Shown: positions 40,131 through 49,890, counted from the stretch's first letter. The stretch: 64,000 bases of DNA from Cupriavidus taiwanensis (GCF_900250115.1 NZ_LT984805.1:310001-374000), one strand, 5' to 3'. Program-made: numbers and translations. Notes: generated by a model from the sequence alone, not told the origin.

Positions 40131-40616
40131 TTATCTCAATGGTGAACGAGCGAGAAAGGAATCAACGATATCTAAACCGATGCTGTTGTCGGGGTCCAGG
40201 CAGCGAAGTTTGTTCATCAGTTGGAGCGCCATGGCATGCTCGCCAAGCCGTATACTAAATAACGTCTGGGCTTTTAGGGTAAAGAGCCAGAAGCGAGCAG
40301 GGCCTGAAATAGTGAAGTCAGCGTCGCCAGGCCATACTGCCCGCCAATCAATGTTGATAGACGCCTGGCGCGCAGCAGCTACCAGGGCTTTGCCTGCGAC
40401 TTCCCGCGCTTTTCGAAGCTTGCCGCAGCTTGCTTGTAACTTATACAGCATATAGTACGGTGGTAAGCAGGTGGGGAAGGAAAGAACTGTCGTCCATAAA
40501 ATTACTTCCGCATCGTCATTTCCCCCTTCCGGAATTGTATTAATCAACTGCATGCCCGGGGGAGTGGCAGTGCTGCCAAAAAATTCGGCTAATTCGATAT
40601 CGGTAATGAGGTTCAT
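40131..40616 (-). CDS. nif-linked helical (TPR-like) protein, unrecognised
   Basis: 161 residues from MNLITDIELAEFFG, with an AGGAGAG ribosome site supporting start 40616. The middle and C-terminus (YYMLYKLQASCGKLRKAREV; AQTLFSIRLGEHAMALQLMN; LRCLDPDNSIGLDIV) look like paired helices of a tetratricopeptide-type fold. It lies downstream of and in line with fixABCX, 224 bases after fixX, and converges on nifQ. I do not recognise a named family or assign a function. Confidence 0.65.
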   Translation of the reverse strand: MNLITDIELAEFFGSTATPPGMQLINTIPEGGNDDAEVILWTTVLSFPTCLPPYYMLYKLQASCGKLRKAREVAGKALVAAARQASINIDWRAVWPGDADFTISGPARFWLFTLKAQTLFSIRLGEHAMALQLMNKLRCLDPDNSIGLDIVDSFLARSPLR

Positions 40617-40854
40617 TCTTCTCTCCTGCAAGGTGGGGCGCCGGATGGTGTCTTTGCTTCCAGGCTGATGCGATGACCGCCGGAATGGTGAGTTGGGCGC
40701 ACGTGCATCATAAAGAAGCAGTCCATACAGAAGGCCACTTGGATTAACGTCTCAGACGGTATGCAGGATTCAGCTTAGGGAAGAAGTTCTGAGATTATTT
40801 GTAAATGTGGCGCAGCAGTATGGTCAATACTGCTCATTTCATTGCGCTGTGGAC

Positions 40855-41154
40855 TCAGCCGAACTTGAACTGGATGCCATGTCCGCCTCGCGGGTATTCC
40901 CATTCGACGTTACTGTGGTCGGTGCAGAGAATGCGGCAACTGCCGCATTCGAGGCAGCCGTCGGTAATGAGCGTAACGGCACCGTTGGTCTCAATGCGAT
41001 AGCAAGAGGCTGGGCAGATGTAGGTGCAGCTTTTGTCGGCACAGTTATTGGCGCATACCTCCGCGTTCTTGACATGGATATGTGGCCTACCTACATCCAC
41101 GCGATAGCGGTTTTGATATAGCTTTTCTTCGATGTTGACTATTACTTTTCTCAT
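40855..41154 (-). CDS. fixX: Ferredoxin-like FixX
   Basis: 99 residues. Cysteine motifs CADKSCTYICPASC and CLECGSCRILC bind the 4Fe-4S cluster(s). The C-terminus (WEYPRGGHGIQFKFG) is the conserved FixX ending. It completes FixABCX, which bifurcates electrons from NADH to ferredoxin/flavodoxin and quinone. Overlaps the end of fixC by 4 bases. Confidence 0.93.
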   Translation of the reverse strand: MRKVIVNIEEKLYQNRYRVDVGRPHIHVKNAEVCANNCADKSCTYICPASCYRIETNGAVTLITDGCLECGSCRILCTDHSNVEWEYPRGGHGIQFKFG

Positions 41155-42461
41155 CGAAATGCCCTCCAGAGTTTGTACGCGTCGCCAAGAAGGCCGGGCA
41201 GAGTCCGGCTCTTTCGAAACTTTCCGATGATTTCATGTTTTTTCGTCGTCTTATCGATGCCGTCCACGGTAATCATCGTACGTGCTGCGAATGCGAGCAG
41301 GTCAGGATACGTCGTAAAGAACTGGGGGTTCTGTCGGAGGATCTCTGGCATGTGGCGATATTTGTGTAAATCTTTTATCACGAAGCTCCTATCGAGCGCG
41401 CTCTTGTACGCAGAAAGTACCTCGGCGCGGTAGCCACGACCCATGGCCTTTGCTCGAATTGCCGTTTCAGCAGCAAGGCGGCCTGTCGTCATTGCTAGGT
41501 TAGACCCCTCTCGATGCGCGGAATTGACGAAGCCTCCGGAATCGCCCACTATCATCCATCCATTGCCATATACTTTTGGAATCGTATTGAAGCCACCTTC
41601 TGGAATCAGATGTGCACAGTACTCCTTCATTTCGCCTCCATCAATTAGCGGCGCTATCGAGGGGTGGTGCTTCATCTTTTCGAGCAACTCATAAGGGCTC
41701 ATGCGGTGTACGGAATTCTTGAAGTCACTTAACATGCAACCAACGCCGATGGTCAGGGATTCTCTATTTGTATAAAGAAAGCCCGTGCCCGTCATGCCAT
41801 TGGTGATGCGGCCGACCATTTCAATAGCGACGCCTTCGTCCCCTGAAACGTTAAAGCGCTGGCGAATGGTTTCCTCGGGAAGAAAGAGAATCTCTTTGAC
41901 AGCGAGCGCAACGTTATGCGCTTCAATTTCGCTGTGAAATTTTGCCTTTCGGGCGAGAGTTGAGTTGACGCCATCTGCGAGAATCACAATGTCTGCATAC
42001 ACGTCACCCTCCTCCCGGTCGCAGTGAACGCCGACAACTTGATCTCCATCCATAATCAGTTGATTCACCGTCGTCTCGCAGATGAGAAATCCGCCGGCCT
42101 CTCGGACCTTTGATGAGAACCATTTATCGAATTGAGCGCGGATAATGGTGTAACGGTTGTACGGTGGTTTGTTGTAGTCGTCGCTTCGTACGTGCGTGCC
42201 TACGAACGACGTATCGTCGAGCATCCACATGCGTTGCTCAATGATGTGCCGCTCGAGCGGTGCGTCGTCGCGAAATTCTGGGATAATTTGTTCGAGGGCA
42301 TTCGCATAGAGAATCGCTCCCTGAACGTTCTTACTGCCCGGATACTCACCGCGCTCAACTTGGAGAACCTTTAGACCGGCCTTGGCCATCAAGTAGGCAG
42401 CGGCGTTTCCGGAAGGGCCTGCGCCAACGACAATTACGTCAAAACGCAAAGGTTCTGTCAT
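41151..42461 (-). CDS. fixC: Electron transfer flavoprotein-quinone oxidoreductase FixC
   Basis: 436 residues. N-terminal FAD-binding motif [20 protein letters not shown], then [17 protein letters not shown] and [20 protein letters not shown] (written here in part as [16 protein letters not shown]). FixC is the membrane-facing quinone-reactive subunit of the FixABCX complex. Overlaps fixB by 4 bases, indicating translational coupling. Confidence 0.94.
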   Translation of the reverse strand: MTEPLRFDVIVVGAGPSGNAAAYLMAKAGLKVLQVERGEYPGSKNVQGAILYANALEQIIPEFRDDAPLERHIIEQRMWMLDDTSFVGTHVRSDDYNKPPYNRYTIIRAQFDKWFSSKVREAGGFLICETTVNQLIMDGDQVVGVHCDREEGDVYADIVILADGVNSTLARKAKFHSEIEAHNVALAVKEILFLPEETIRQRFNVSGDEGVAIEMVGRITNGMTGTGFLYTNRESLTIGVGCMLSDFKNSVHRMSPYELLEKMKHHPSIAPLIDGGEMKEYCAHLIPEGGFNTIPKVYGNGWMIVGDSGGFVNSAHREGSNLAMTTGRLAAETAIRAKAMGRGYRAEVLSAYKSALDRSFVIKDLHKYRHMPEILRQNPQFFTTYPDLLAFAARTMITVDGIDKTTKKHEIIGKFRKSRTLPGLLGDAYKLWRAFR

Positions 42462-43585
42462 TTGACTACCCTCATATGTCTGGACTTATGCTGCGCCAAG
42501 TGATCCTCGCAAGCTTGAGTCAATGCAGGCAGTAGTTGCATGGCATCTCCTACGATACCGTAATGCGCGTAGTCGAAGATTGGTGCGTTTTCATCAGTGT
42601 TGATGGCCACGATCACGTCAGAACTTTCCATCCCGACGCGATGCTGGATGGCACCGGAAATTCCTGCGGCGATGTAAAGTTTTGGTCGAACGGTTTTACC
42701 CGTTTGCCCTACTTGGCGCTCGGCTTCGACCCAGCCAGCTTGCACGCAGGGGCGAGTCGCACCCACTTCGCCGCCGAGGACACGCGCCAGATTGAAGACC
42801 AGCTTGAAGTTTTCAGGGTTCTTAAGGCCCTTTCCCCCACTTACAATCACATCCGCATAAGGAAGGTTAATCTTATTGCTTTTTGAATCGGCAATAAAAT
42901 TGAGCAACTTCGTCACGATGTCGGACTCGATCATACCTAGTTGCTCATGAATAATCTCTCCGCAACGGCCGGTCTGAACTGGCGGCATCGCCATTACGCG
43001 CGGACGGACCGTCGCCATCTGAGGTCGGCATGCAAGTGTCATGATCGTACAAAGAAGTGAGCCACCGAAGGTTGGACGAGTGGCCGCAAGAGCGCGCGAG
43101 GTAGAGTCTATGCTCAAGCTAGTGCAATCGGCCGTCAGCCCCGTCGAAAGAGTCGTTGCCACAGAGCCGGCAAGATCTCGACCCATAGTGGTCGCCCCGA
43201 GAAGCAGGATCTCCGGACGATATTTGCTAACTAGATCGGTCAATCCTTTCGTGAATGGTTCATTCCGATACCCCAGCAACACGGGATCGTGGATCACATA
43301 CGCCTTATTTGCACCGAAACCAAATGCTTCAGTTGCAAACTGCTCAAGGGGCTCTTCAGGGCCGCCGAGCGCGACAATTGCTACCTCACTGCCCAGCTTG
43401 TCTGCGAGCTTATATGCCTCTCCTAGGAGCTCCCACGACACGCTATGAACCTGACCCTGATCGTGTTCAAGGAACACCCATACACCCTTGTAAGTTTTCA
43501 GGTGCTCAGGCAACTCAAGGTGGCGGTTGCTGCCCCTTCTAACGGTGGTGTTCGGCATATTGTGTGAACTAACGGGGGAATTCAT
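42458..43585 (-). CDS. fixB: Electron transfer flavoprotein alpha subunit FixB
   Basis: 375 residues. The C-terminal FAD-binding region is intact ([40 protein letters not shown]). It forms the bifurcating flavoprotein with FixA. Overlaps fixA by 4 bases and fixC by 4 bases. The N-terminal extension of about 30 residues before [16 protein letters not shown] is common in rhizobial FixB. Confidence 0.94.
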   Translation of the reverse strand: MNSPVSSHNMPNTTVRRGSNRHLELPEHLKTYKGVWVFLEHDQGQVHSVSWELLGEAYKLADKLGSEVAIVALGGPEEPLEQFATEAFGFGANKAYVIHDPVLLGYRNEPFTKGLTDLVSKYRPEILLLGATTMGRDLAGSVATTLSTGLTADCTSLSIDSTSRALAATRPTFGGSLLCTIMTLACRPQMATVRPRVMAMPPVQTGRCGEIIHEQLGMIESDIVTKLLNFIADSKSNKINLPYADVIVSGGKGLKNPENFKLVFNLARVLGGEVGATRPCVQAGWVEAERQVGQTGKTVRPKLYIAAGISGAIQHRVGMESSDVIVAINTDENAPIFDYAHYGIVGDAMQLLPALTQACEDHLAQHKSRHMRVVK

Positions 43586-44430
43586 GAGAACCTCTTCATT
43601 AACAGGTCTGCCTCCAATGTTGGATGACGGGCCAGGATCTTTTGAACAAGTTTGTGGGAGACTTCGCGGAGGTTCGCGGCACCCACTTCCAGAATTTCGG
43701 CTTTCTCGTCCTTTTGCGCTGGGCCGAAGACTTTGCTGACTACGGTGGGCGAGCCTTTGAGCCCAATCCTATTCAAGTCAGTGATGCCGGCTTGTTCTCG
43801 ATTCCATTTGCGTATCGGAACCGCCGCCGCGTGTATCATCGCGGGGAGTGTTGCAAAACGTAATTCGTTCGTGTTCTCAAGCATCGTTATGAGACAAGGC
43901 AGCGTGGTCTGAAGCACTTGCACGCCTCCTTCCGCACGACGCTCGACGACGATTGAACGCTTATTTAAATCCGTTTCAACGATCCTTGATACATAGGTAA
44001 GCAGTTGGAAGCCGAGCCGTGTCGCAATACCAGGTCCGACTTGCGCAGTGTCGCCATCGATGGTCTGCTTACCGGTAAAGACCATATCCACTGTTTGTTG
44101 AGTCGTGATCTTTTGGATGGCAGCGGCAAGCGCGTAGGACGTCGCAAGCGTATCAGCTCCGGCGAAAGCGCGGTCGGTAATGAGTATGGCATCGTCAGCG
44201 CCGAAGCTGATGCACTTGCGTAGCGCGTCCTCGGCCTGGGGCGGCCCCATGCATAGCGCCGTGAGTCGTCCGCCGAAGCGGTCCTTCAGCCGTAACGCCT
44301 CCTCTAGTGAGAAGAGGTCGTATGGGTTGATGATAGCTGGAACGCCTTGGCGCATTATTGTATTGGTCACCGGATGCACCCGAATCTGCGCTGAATCGGG
44401 GACTTGCTTGATACAGACAACAATATGCAT
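43582..44430 (-). CDS. fixA: Electron transfer flavoprotein beta subunit FixA
   Basis: 282 residues. Starts [20 protein letters not shown] and contains the ETF-beta landmarks [15 protein letters not shown] and [20 protein letters not shown]. Pairs with FixB. It follows nifW by 15 bases, so it is expressed with nifW from the promoter at 45990. Confidence 0.94.
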   Translation of the reverse strand: MHIVVCIKQVPDSAQIRVHPVTNTIMRQGVPAIINPYDLFSLEEALRLKDRFGGRLTALCMGPPQAEDALRKCISFGADDAILITDRAFAGADTLATSYALAAAIQKITTQQTVDMVFTGKQTIDGDTAQVGPGIATRLGFQLLTYVSRIVETDLNKRSIVVERRAEGGVQVLQTTLPCLITMLENTNELRFATLPAMIHAAAVPIRKWNREQAGITDLNRIGLKGSPTVVSKVFGPAQKDEKAEILEVGAANLREVSHKLVQKILARHPTLEADLLMKRFS

Positions 44431-44445
44431 GGTTCCTTCTCCGCG

Positions 44446-44784
44446 TCAGACGGTGTCGCGCTTTCCCACCGAAGCGCGAAGGTTGTCAAGGCTAACGTAC
44501 CTTCGTGCTTCTGCCTCCCCAAAACACCTGAAAACCTTCTGTTCCGCTGGCGTTGACGACACGAAATCGTTGTAGGCTTTGAGCAACAAGCTGCGATAAA
44601 ACTCGAACAGCGCGGTGCCGTTGTCCAAGGGAGGCTCTTCTTGTTGCTCGATGTACTGGAGGAACCTTTTTAGGATATGTAGACGGCTAACGTTCAAAAC
44701 TGTTTCGTCGAATGCGATGTCAAAATGCCGAAAAAAGTCCTCAGTCGAAGAGAGGTGTTGCTGCTGATGGAGGTGTCCTTGCAT
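44446..44784 (-). CDS. nifW: Nitrogenase-protective protein NifW
   Basis: 112 residues of the NifW family: LSSTEDFFRHFDIAFDETVL, then VSRLHILKRFLQYIEQ and RSLLLKAYNDFVSSTPAEQK near the end. NifW associates with the MoFe protein and protects it from oxygen. It is preceded by the nifV-like gene (109-base gap) and followed by fixA. Confidence 0.9.
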   Translation of the reverse strand: MQGHLHQQQHLSSTEDFFRHFDIAFDETVLNVSRLHILKRFLQYIEQQEEPPLDNGTALFEFYRSLLLKAYNDFVSSTPAEQKVFRCFGEAEARRYVSLDNLRASVGKRDTV

Positions 44785-44892
44785 ATCTTTGAAGTAGGTT
44801 AAAAATAGGGTGTGTGACGTAGATGCGGGCCGCGCTATTTCGACGGGCCGACGTTTATTGTTAGCTAACGCTACATGGACAACCTATGGTCG

Positions 44893-45948
44893 CTAAGAAT
44901 AGGAATCATTGGCTTTGCTTGATATCTCCGGCGCCTGCTCGCGTTGTCGCGATAACAACATTTTTGTAACTACTCGGTCCTGGAAAACGGCCTCAGAGTT
45001 ACCCGAATCTTTGTAATCTGGGTGCGGATGCGTCTTAGCAGGCAATGCATCGTGCTTGTCGCATCGTCTCAGCCGGGAATCGAAATGGGATACGCGGGAG
45101 TGTGTATCCCAACGCCTAACTCGATGGGAGCACATATGCGTTCTTATTTTTTTCGACGGCACTGCCCAGTGAGACGAATCTTGGGCAAGAGAAGAGATCT
45201 GGACGAACGTATTACTATCGACACCTGTATCCTGCTCAATCAAATGCCGTGAACCCGTCACGACTTCCTTGAGCGCTGCCTTGCCCTTCGGGTGAACCAT
45301 GCCATTTACCGCTGGGCTCACATGTGGGGCGCTGGAGTTGAGCGCAGCTAGTGTATGTGCGGTAGCGAGACCGACATCATGTTGCAAATAGATTTCTACA
45401 TCGTGCAGCCTTGCAATGAGGTCGTAGGCCGAAAACTGGAGAATTGCACCAACTTTGTTGGAGAATTGGATCCACTGTTCACCATACATCCTCGGGCGCA
45501 GCGCGACTTCCACAAGGAATGAAGGGTGCGGACGCGCAAGGTTTGCCATACGAATAGAGCTTCCTGTGTGGCATTCCTCTATCTTCCGGATAAGGTACGC
45601 GATCAGAGATAATGCCAAAATTCGCGACAGCCGCAGATGGTTAAAATAGCGATCGGAAACGGAGATGGACAAGTATACAAACTCAGCTTTGCAGCACAGG
45701 GCAGCGATTTGCTTGGTGTCTGTCGAGCAGCCGGAAATTGTTGTTGCCGGCTTGAGGTTTATGTCCCCAGTAGCATCGATAAGCGTTATCTCCTCATCAC
45801 CCATTGCAAATATTGCTGTAAGCAGCTCCGGAATTTCTCCATGCGCGAGTATGCCGGCAATCGCACAATTTTCTTCTATCCGATAAAGGCTCATTGCGGG
45901 CCGTTTTAGGCCGGACAATGTTCTCTCGATAATAATCGGTTTAAGCAT
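44893..45948 (-). CDS. Degenerate homocitrate-synthase (NifV) homologue
   Basis: 351 codons open throughout and recognisably NifV-like along the length: FAMGDEEITLIDA, LSISVSDRYFNHLRLSRIL, YLQHDVGLATAHTLAALNSS, SPAVNGMVHPKGKAALKEVV and EQDTGVDSNTF. However, the active-site signature DTTLRDGEQ is here ERTLSGLKR, the HxHDD metal motif is LQHDV, and NGLGERAGNA is NGMVHPKGKA. It should not make homocitrate. It is first in the operon with nifW and fixABCX, right behind a perfect sigma-54 promoter. It may be a decaying gene or one kept for another reason. Most rhizobia lack NifV and receive homocitrate from the plant. Confidence 0.8.
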   Translation of the reverse strand: MLKPIIIERTLSGLKRPAMSLYRIEENCAIAGILAHGEIPELLTAIFAMGDEEITLIDATGDINLKPATTISGCSTDTKQIAALCCKAEFVYLSISVSDRYFNHLRLSRILALSLIAYLIRKIEECHTGSSIRMANLARPHPSFLVEVALRPRMYGEQWIQFSNKVGAILQFSAYDLIARLHDVEIYLQHDVGLATAHTLAALNSSAPHVSPAVNGMVHPKGKAALKEVVTGSRHLIEQDTGVDSNTFVQISSLAQDSSHWAVPSKKIRTHMCSHRVRRWDTHSRVSHFDSRLRRCDKHDALPAKTHPHPDYKDSGNSEAVFQDRVVTKMLLSRQREQAPEISSKANDSYS

Positions 45949-45989
45949 CGCGGTAGTTGCCTTTGCGCTTCATTGGTCCTACACGGTCG

Positions 45990-46005
45990 AGCAAGCGTTG
46001 TGCCA
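45990..46005 (-). promoter_or_regulatory. Sigma-54 promoter for the nifV-like/nifW/fixABCX operon
   Basis: On the minus strand TGGCACAACGCTTGCT fits the -24/-12 consensus TGGYACR-N4-TTGCW exactly. It ends about 40 bases before the nifV-like start. The NifA site at 46101 is about 96 bases upstream of it. Confidence 0.87.
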
Positions 46006-46100
46006 GCCGAGTTCAATAAGCTGGAGCGCTATCTTCAAGAGCGGCAGCGGCGACGCTGTCAGTAAACGTTGGGGGCTTCGCACATTTTTCGTGTCGCGAA

Positions 46101-46116
46101 TGTCTCTGTCCGGACA
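46101..46116. promoter_or_regulatory. NifA upstream activator sequence
   Basis: TGTCTCTGTCCGGACA is an exact TGT-N10-ACA NifA site. Being palindromic and located between two divergent sigma-54 promoters, about 96 bases from the leftward one and about 174 from the rightward one, it can serve both. Confidence 0.82.
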
Positions 46117-46289
46117 AGCTGCTGGGTGCCGAGAAGAGGGAGCCGTATTAGGCCAATTTAGCTACCCTGTTTTCGCAGTGAGCTTCGAGCTGGCTTCAAC
46201 CCACACGCAAGACGAATGCGCTGCTGTCGAACTTATAGAACGCCGGCAGATGCTGCGCCCTCATACCGGTCGAGATGCTCCTTGCGCGA

Positions 46290-46305
46290 TGGCACGGATT
46301 TCGCT
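46290..46305 (+). promoter_or_regulatory. Sigma-54 promoter of nifB
   Basis: TGGCACGGATTTCGCT has the correct GG-N10-GC spacing and differs from the -24/-12 consensus only in TCGC for TTGC. It lies about 44 bases before the nifB start at 46349. Confidence 0.8.
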
Positions 46306-46348
46306 TTTTGGCGGATGTACAACTACTCTCGATGTGAAGGAAAGAGTT

Positions 46349-47920
46349 ATGCGAAATAGGGCGTGCACGCGACCATCGGCTGCCTGTTTTGAAGGCGGGG
46401 AGAAAGTTGTGCCCCTAATGCCAACTAGCAGAACATCGGCCCTACGGGGCGAGGGTACTCCGTCTGTTGGAGCCAGCGTGTTGAAGTGCGAGTCGCCTGG
46501 AGAGGCCGAGGGGATGCGGCCGGGGGTGTGGGATAAGATAAAAGATCATCCGTGCTACTCAGAGGAAGCGCATCACCATTACGCGCGCATGCATGTAGCG
46601 GTTGCGCCCGCCTGCAACATTCAGTGCAACTACTGTAACCGCAAGTACGACTGTTCAAACGAGTCGCGACCTGGCGTTACGTCGAGAAAGCTGACGCCAG
46701 AGCAGGCAGTGAAGAAGGTGATGGTTGTCGCGAGTCGCATACCGCAACTGACGGTGGTGGGTGTTGCTGGGCCCGGTGATTCGCTCGCGAGCCCAGGAAC
46801 CACGTTTGAGACGTTCCGTTTGCTTAAGGAGCGAGTTCCCGATGTCAAACTATGTCTCTCAACCAATGGCCTCGCGTTGCCTGACTTTGTGGATGACATC
46901 TGCCGATACAACATTGATCATGTGACAATAACCATCAACATGATCGATCCGGTTGTCGGGGCAAGAATTTACCCGTGGATTTTTTGGAACCGTCGCCGGT
47001 TGACAGGGACGGACGCCGCGTGCGTGTTGCATGAGCGGCAGATGCAAGGGCTCGAGATGCTAACAGAACGAGGCGTACTGACGAAAATTAATTCGGTGTT
47101 GATTCCGGGTATTAACGATAAACATTTGATTGAGGTAAATCGTGCTGTGAAACAGCGAGGTGCGTTCCTTCACAACATTATGCCGCTAATCTCCGACCCG
47201 TCGCACGGTACGTACTTCGGCCTGCACGGACCACGAGGACCTACCTCCCGTGAATTGAGGACAGTACAGGAAGCTTGTTCGGGCGGTCTGAAATTGATGC
47301 GGCATTGCCGGCAGTGCCGAGCGGACGCGGTAGGACTCTTGGATGAGGATCGCGGTGCCGAGTTTTCACTGGAGAGTATCGAGCAGATGGATATCGGCTA
47401 TGACCGAAACATCCGCCAAGAGTACCAGTTCCGCACGGAGACTGAGCTCATGGCGCAACGTGAGGCAAAGCGGGAAGTGCCAGCCTTAACCAAGGTCAGG
47501 AAAGCGACAGGAGCACTGAAGGTCAATATCGCCGTTGCAACGAAAGGCCGGGGTCGCGTGAATGGGCACTTTGGGAATATCTCTGAGCTAAAAATCTTCG
47601 AAGTTAGCGCCTCTGGCGCGCACTTTGTGGGTTACCGCCGGGTTGAATTGTATTGCCAAGGGGGGTACGGTGACGATGAACGACTAGTACGTATCATACG
47701 CGCGATCAACGATTGTCATGCCATTTTTGTGGCGAAAATTGGTATCTGTCCGCGTAAGGAACTCGCCGATGCGGGCATCGAGTCGGTGGAGCAGTACGCG
47801 GGGGAAATTGTTGAGGTCGCAGCACGATCTTGGTTCAATGATTACTCAAGCCGTGTGGCTGGTGGCGGATCGCTGCGTAAACATTGCGACGAGACGCATG
47901 ATCAGGCAAAGGATGTCTAA
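46349..47920 (+). CDS. nifB: FeMo-cofactor biosynthesis radical-SAM protein NifB
   Basis: 523 residues. Radical-SAM motif CNIQCNYC is followed by NESRPGVTSRKLTPEQA and VVGVAGPGDSLASP. The C-terminal NifX/NafY-like domain begins near LKVNIAVATKGRGRVNGHFG. NifB makes NifB-co, the Fe-S-carbide core of FeMo-co. The frame is open upstream to 45998, but both the NifA site and the sigma-54 promoter lie in that extension. ATG 46349 follows AAGGAAAG, so it is the start. It heads nifB-fdxN-nifZ-nifT. Confidence 0.94.
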   Translation: MRNRACTRPSAACFEGGEKVVPLMPTSRTSALRGEGTPSVGASVLKCESPGEAEGMRPGVWDKIKDHPCYSEEAHHHYARMHVAVAPACNIQCNYCNRKYDCSNESRPGVTSRKLTPEQAVKKVMVVASRIPQLTVVGVAGPGDSLASPGTTFETFRLLKERVPDVKLCLSTNGLALPDFVDDICRYNIDHVTITINMIDPVVGARIYPWIFWNRRRLTGTDAACVLHERQMQGLEMLTERGVLTKINSVLIPGINDKHLIEVNRAVKQRGAFLHNIMPLISDPSHGTYFGLHGPRGPTSRELRTVQEACSGGLKLMRHCRQCRADAVGLLDEDRGAEFSLESIEQMDIGYDRNIRQEYQFRTETELMAQREAKREVPALTKVRKATGALKVNIAVATKGRGRVNGHFGNISELKIFEVSASGAHFVGYRRVELYCQGGYGDDERLVRIIRAINDCHAIFVAKIGICPRKELADAGIESVEQYAGEIVEVAARSWFNDYSSRVAGGGSLRKHCDETHDQAKDV

Positions 47921-48004
47921 AAGGCTCCAACGACCGTTTGATGTGCAAAGGCCATGCAAGCGCGGAGGAGTAGTACCGTACTTTAAATTGTAAGGAGCGT
48001 ATCT

Positions 48005-48196
48005 ATGGCCTTGAAGATTATTGCCTCAGCCTGCACCGGCTGCTCGGCGTGCGAGGCGCAGTGCCCAAATGCTGCCATTAGTGAGAAAGGTGACGTGTTG
48101 GCAATTGATCCTAAGAAGTGCACTATGTGCGAGGGACTCGATTTTCCGCAGTGTCTGTCGGTGTGCCCCGTGGACGATTGCATAGTAACGGCTTAG
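48005..48196 (+). CDS. fdxN: 2[4Fe-4S] ferredoxin FdxN
   Basis: 63 residues with [15 protein letters not shown] and [21 protein letters not shown], the second with the longer loop typical of the ferredoxin encoded after nifB in rhizobia. Probable electron carrier to nitrogenase or NifB. An AAGGAG ribosome site precedes the start. Confidence 0.92.
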   Translation: MALKIIASACTGCSACEAQCPNAAISEKGDVLAIDPKKCTMCEGLDFPQCLSVCPVDDCIVTA

Positions 48197-48403
48197 CCTG
48201 GCCATAGCGCTCTTCTTGAAGGCGTGTTTATCGATCTGGTTCATTTCATGGCTCAAGCCTTACCGGTAGCGAAACTATGAATTGCCGGAAAATATGGAAC
48301 TAGGATCCGTCGGCGTTACATCGTCGGTGGGGTGCGAACATGCTTCTATAGTGGAGGGCAAGTTTGTGGATGCTAATTTAGAGACTGATCTCGGGGAAAG
48401 GCG

Positions 48404-48811
48404 ATGTCGAGGCCAAAGCAGCTCTTATGTAACTCCGAGAGGGGTGACACCGTTGAAATAGCCTTTGAACCTAGGTTTGAGGTTGGCGAGCGCGTAATCG
48501 CACGGTCGATGGTTCGCAATGATGGTACGTTTTTTGGGAAAAGCATTGGCGAAGTTATCGTGAATAAAGGAGATATTGGCTACGTCACTAGAATCGACAC
48601 CTTTCTGCAACGATTCTACATCTATGCTGTTCACTTCGTCGCGGATGATCGTCGCGTTGGCATGCGCGCAAGAGAACTCTGCACTCTGGACTACTTAAAT
48701 GAAGGCGTATGCGCGCCTATACGTGACCACATCGCGGGTCCACCGTCCATCACAGACGGGGGAATTTTTGACGGGGCCGTTCTAAATTCCAAGGGGGGAG
48801 TCGATCGCTAA
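48404..48811 (+). CDS. nifZ: P-cluster maturation protein NifZ
   Basis: 135 residues. Residues about 20-90 are the NifZ domain: FEPRFEVGERVIARSMVRND, KGDIGYVTRIDTFLQRFYIY and AVHFVADDRRVGMRARELC. NifZ helps form the second P-cluster of the MoFe protein. The C-terminal 45 residues (YLNEGVCAPIRDHIAGPPSI) are a poorly conserved tail. It is 207 bases after fdxN. Confidence 0.9.
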   Translation: MSRPKQLLCNSERGDTVEIAFEPRFEVGERVIARSMVRNDGTFFGKSIGEVIVNKGDIGYVTRIDTFLQRFYIYAVHFVADDRRVGMRARELCTLDYLNEGVCAPIRDHIAGPPSITDGGIFDGAVLNSKGGVDR

Positions 48812-49145
48812 AAGGTGCCGGCGTGCTGTTGTATGGAATCCAGACGAACCGGCGGTATTTTGCCGGCTAAGAGAAACTGCCTGTTGTCGCTGTTGTCGCG
48901 CAAGAGATCGATTCCCCGGCGAGATGTGGCGGAACCAGACCAAACGGGTAAGCTGTCCTTACAGGTCCTTTTGTACGTAATGAGTCGATTATGCTTGTCG
49001 GGGCAATGACAAAATGTGTGTGGTTTGTCTGGAGAATTTTTCAATACGCGAAGGTCAATGCATGGCGGTGAACCTGACAAATCCTTTGTAACGGAGTGTT
49101 TGCCATACACTGTGTTTCCAGTTTCTCCGTTTTTGGAGGCCAAAA
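48812..49145. other. nifZ-nifT spacer
   Basis: 334 bases with only a weak short frame (48815-49009) that matches no family. No good -24/-12 element was found. The TTTTGGAGG ribosome site of nifT is at the right end. Confidence 0.45.
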
Positions 49146-49364
49146 ATGAAAATTATGATTCGAAAGGATATTACAGGTACACTTAAGGCATATCTGCCAA
49201 GAAAGGACCTTGAAGAGCCGATAGTTTCCATGACGAAGGATCAAATGTGGGGCGGCCTCGTTAAGCTTGGGAATGGTTGGCAGTTTCAGTTACCAGAGAT
49301 GGCGCCAGATACTAGGCTTCCAGTGACTGTCGAAGCTAGAAGAGTTGATTCTGGAGGCAAATGA
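49146..49364 (+). CDS. nifT: NifT/FixU protein
   Basis: 72 residues: MKIMIRKDITGTLKAYLPRK, DLEEPIVSM and GNGWQFQLPEMAPDTRLPVT. This is the full-length small NifT/FixU beta-rich family of unknown biochemical function, usually found after nifZ or nifK. A GGAGGCC ribosome site precedes it. Confidence 0.9.
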   Translation: MKIMIRKDITGTLKAYLPRKDLEEPIVSMTKDQMWGGLVKLGNGWQFQLPEMAPDTRLPVTVEARRVDSGGK

Positions 49365-49365
49365 C

Positions 49366-49647
49366 ATGGCGCTCACTGGCGATCAGATCAATATTATAAC
49401 GGAATTGATTCGCAAGGAATCATCACTTCCCGAAGTTGCGGCTAAGTGGCAAAGCTGCTATCCGGATGTTCGTGCAATCCGGGTGAGCGATCTCGAAATG
49501 CGGTACGAAAGACCGGTTATAGAATTGGCTGGGCGGCGCGTCTATTTTGGTGCATCCACGGGCGTCTGCATTTCTATAACATCGGAGCCAAGCCACGCGA
49601 ATATGCTGATCCTCACGGAAAATTGGGCATCCAATGAAGATGGATAA
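49366..49647 (+). CDS. Small nif-linked protein (DUF6129-like)
   Basis: 93 residues: MALTGDQINIITELIRKESS, EVAAKWQSCYPDVRAIRVSD and VIELAGRRVYFGASTG. It starts one base after the nifT stop, behind the GGAGG at the end of nifT, so the two are translationally coupled. Small proteins of this type occur in the nif clusters of many diazotrophs. The function is unknown, and the DUF6129 label is from memory and needs a profile search. Confidence 0.65.
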   Translation: MALTGDQINIITELIRKESSLPEVAAKWQSCYPDVRAIRVSDLEMRYERPVIELAGRRVYFGASTGVCISITSEPSHANMLILTENWASNEDG

Positions 49648-49874
49648 CATTACCATAATATTTGAATGGGGGATTTCATAACTGAATGGATTTCATCTTT
49701 ACTAAGTGAGGAAATGGCCTCTCATAGACGACCATAATGGTTTAAAAGTTGGCTAAACAACGGCTAAGTCGACCTCGGGGTCTCTTCTCTAGGACCTCTC
49801 GAATGTACGACGACTCTCCGTACGTGGTTACGATGGATTTCCAAAAAAAGCATAAGGTATTCTACATTACCGCT

Positions 49875-49890
49875 GGGCACGGCGTTTGCC
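49875..49890 (+). promoter_or_regulatory. Candidate distal sigma-54 promoter upstream of nifH
   Basis: GGGCACGGCGTTTGCC has correct GG-N10-GC spacing and matches the consensus except for its first base. It is 425 bases from nifH, so if used it would make a long leader. No NifA site of exact form lies within 150 bases upstream. Confidence 0.5.

Noticed and set aside
45998..46348. A 117-codon N-terminal extension of NifB
   Set aside because: The NifA site and sigma-54 promoter lie within it; a ribosome site and Met at 46349 fit the family.
49741..49775. A sigma-54-like TGGCTAAACAACGGCT
   Set aside because: Spacing fits but the -24 and -12 boxes match poorly and better candidates exist downstream.
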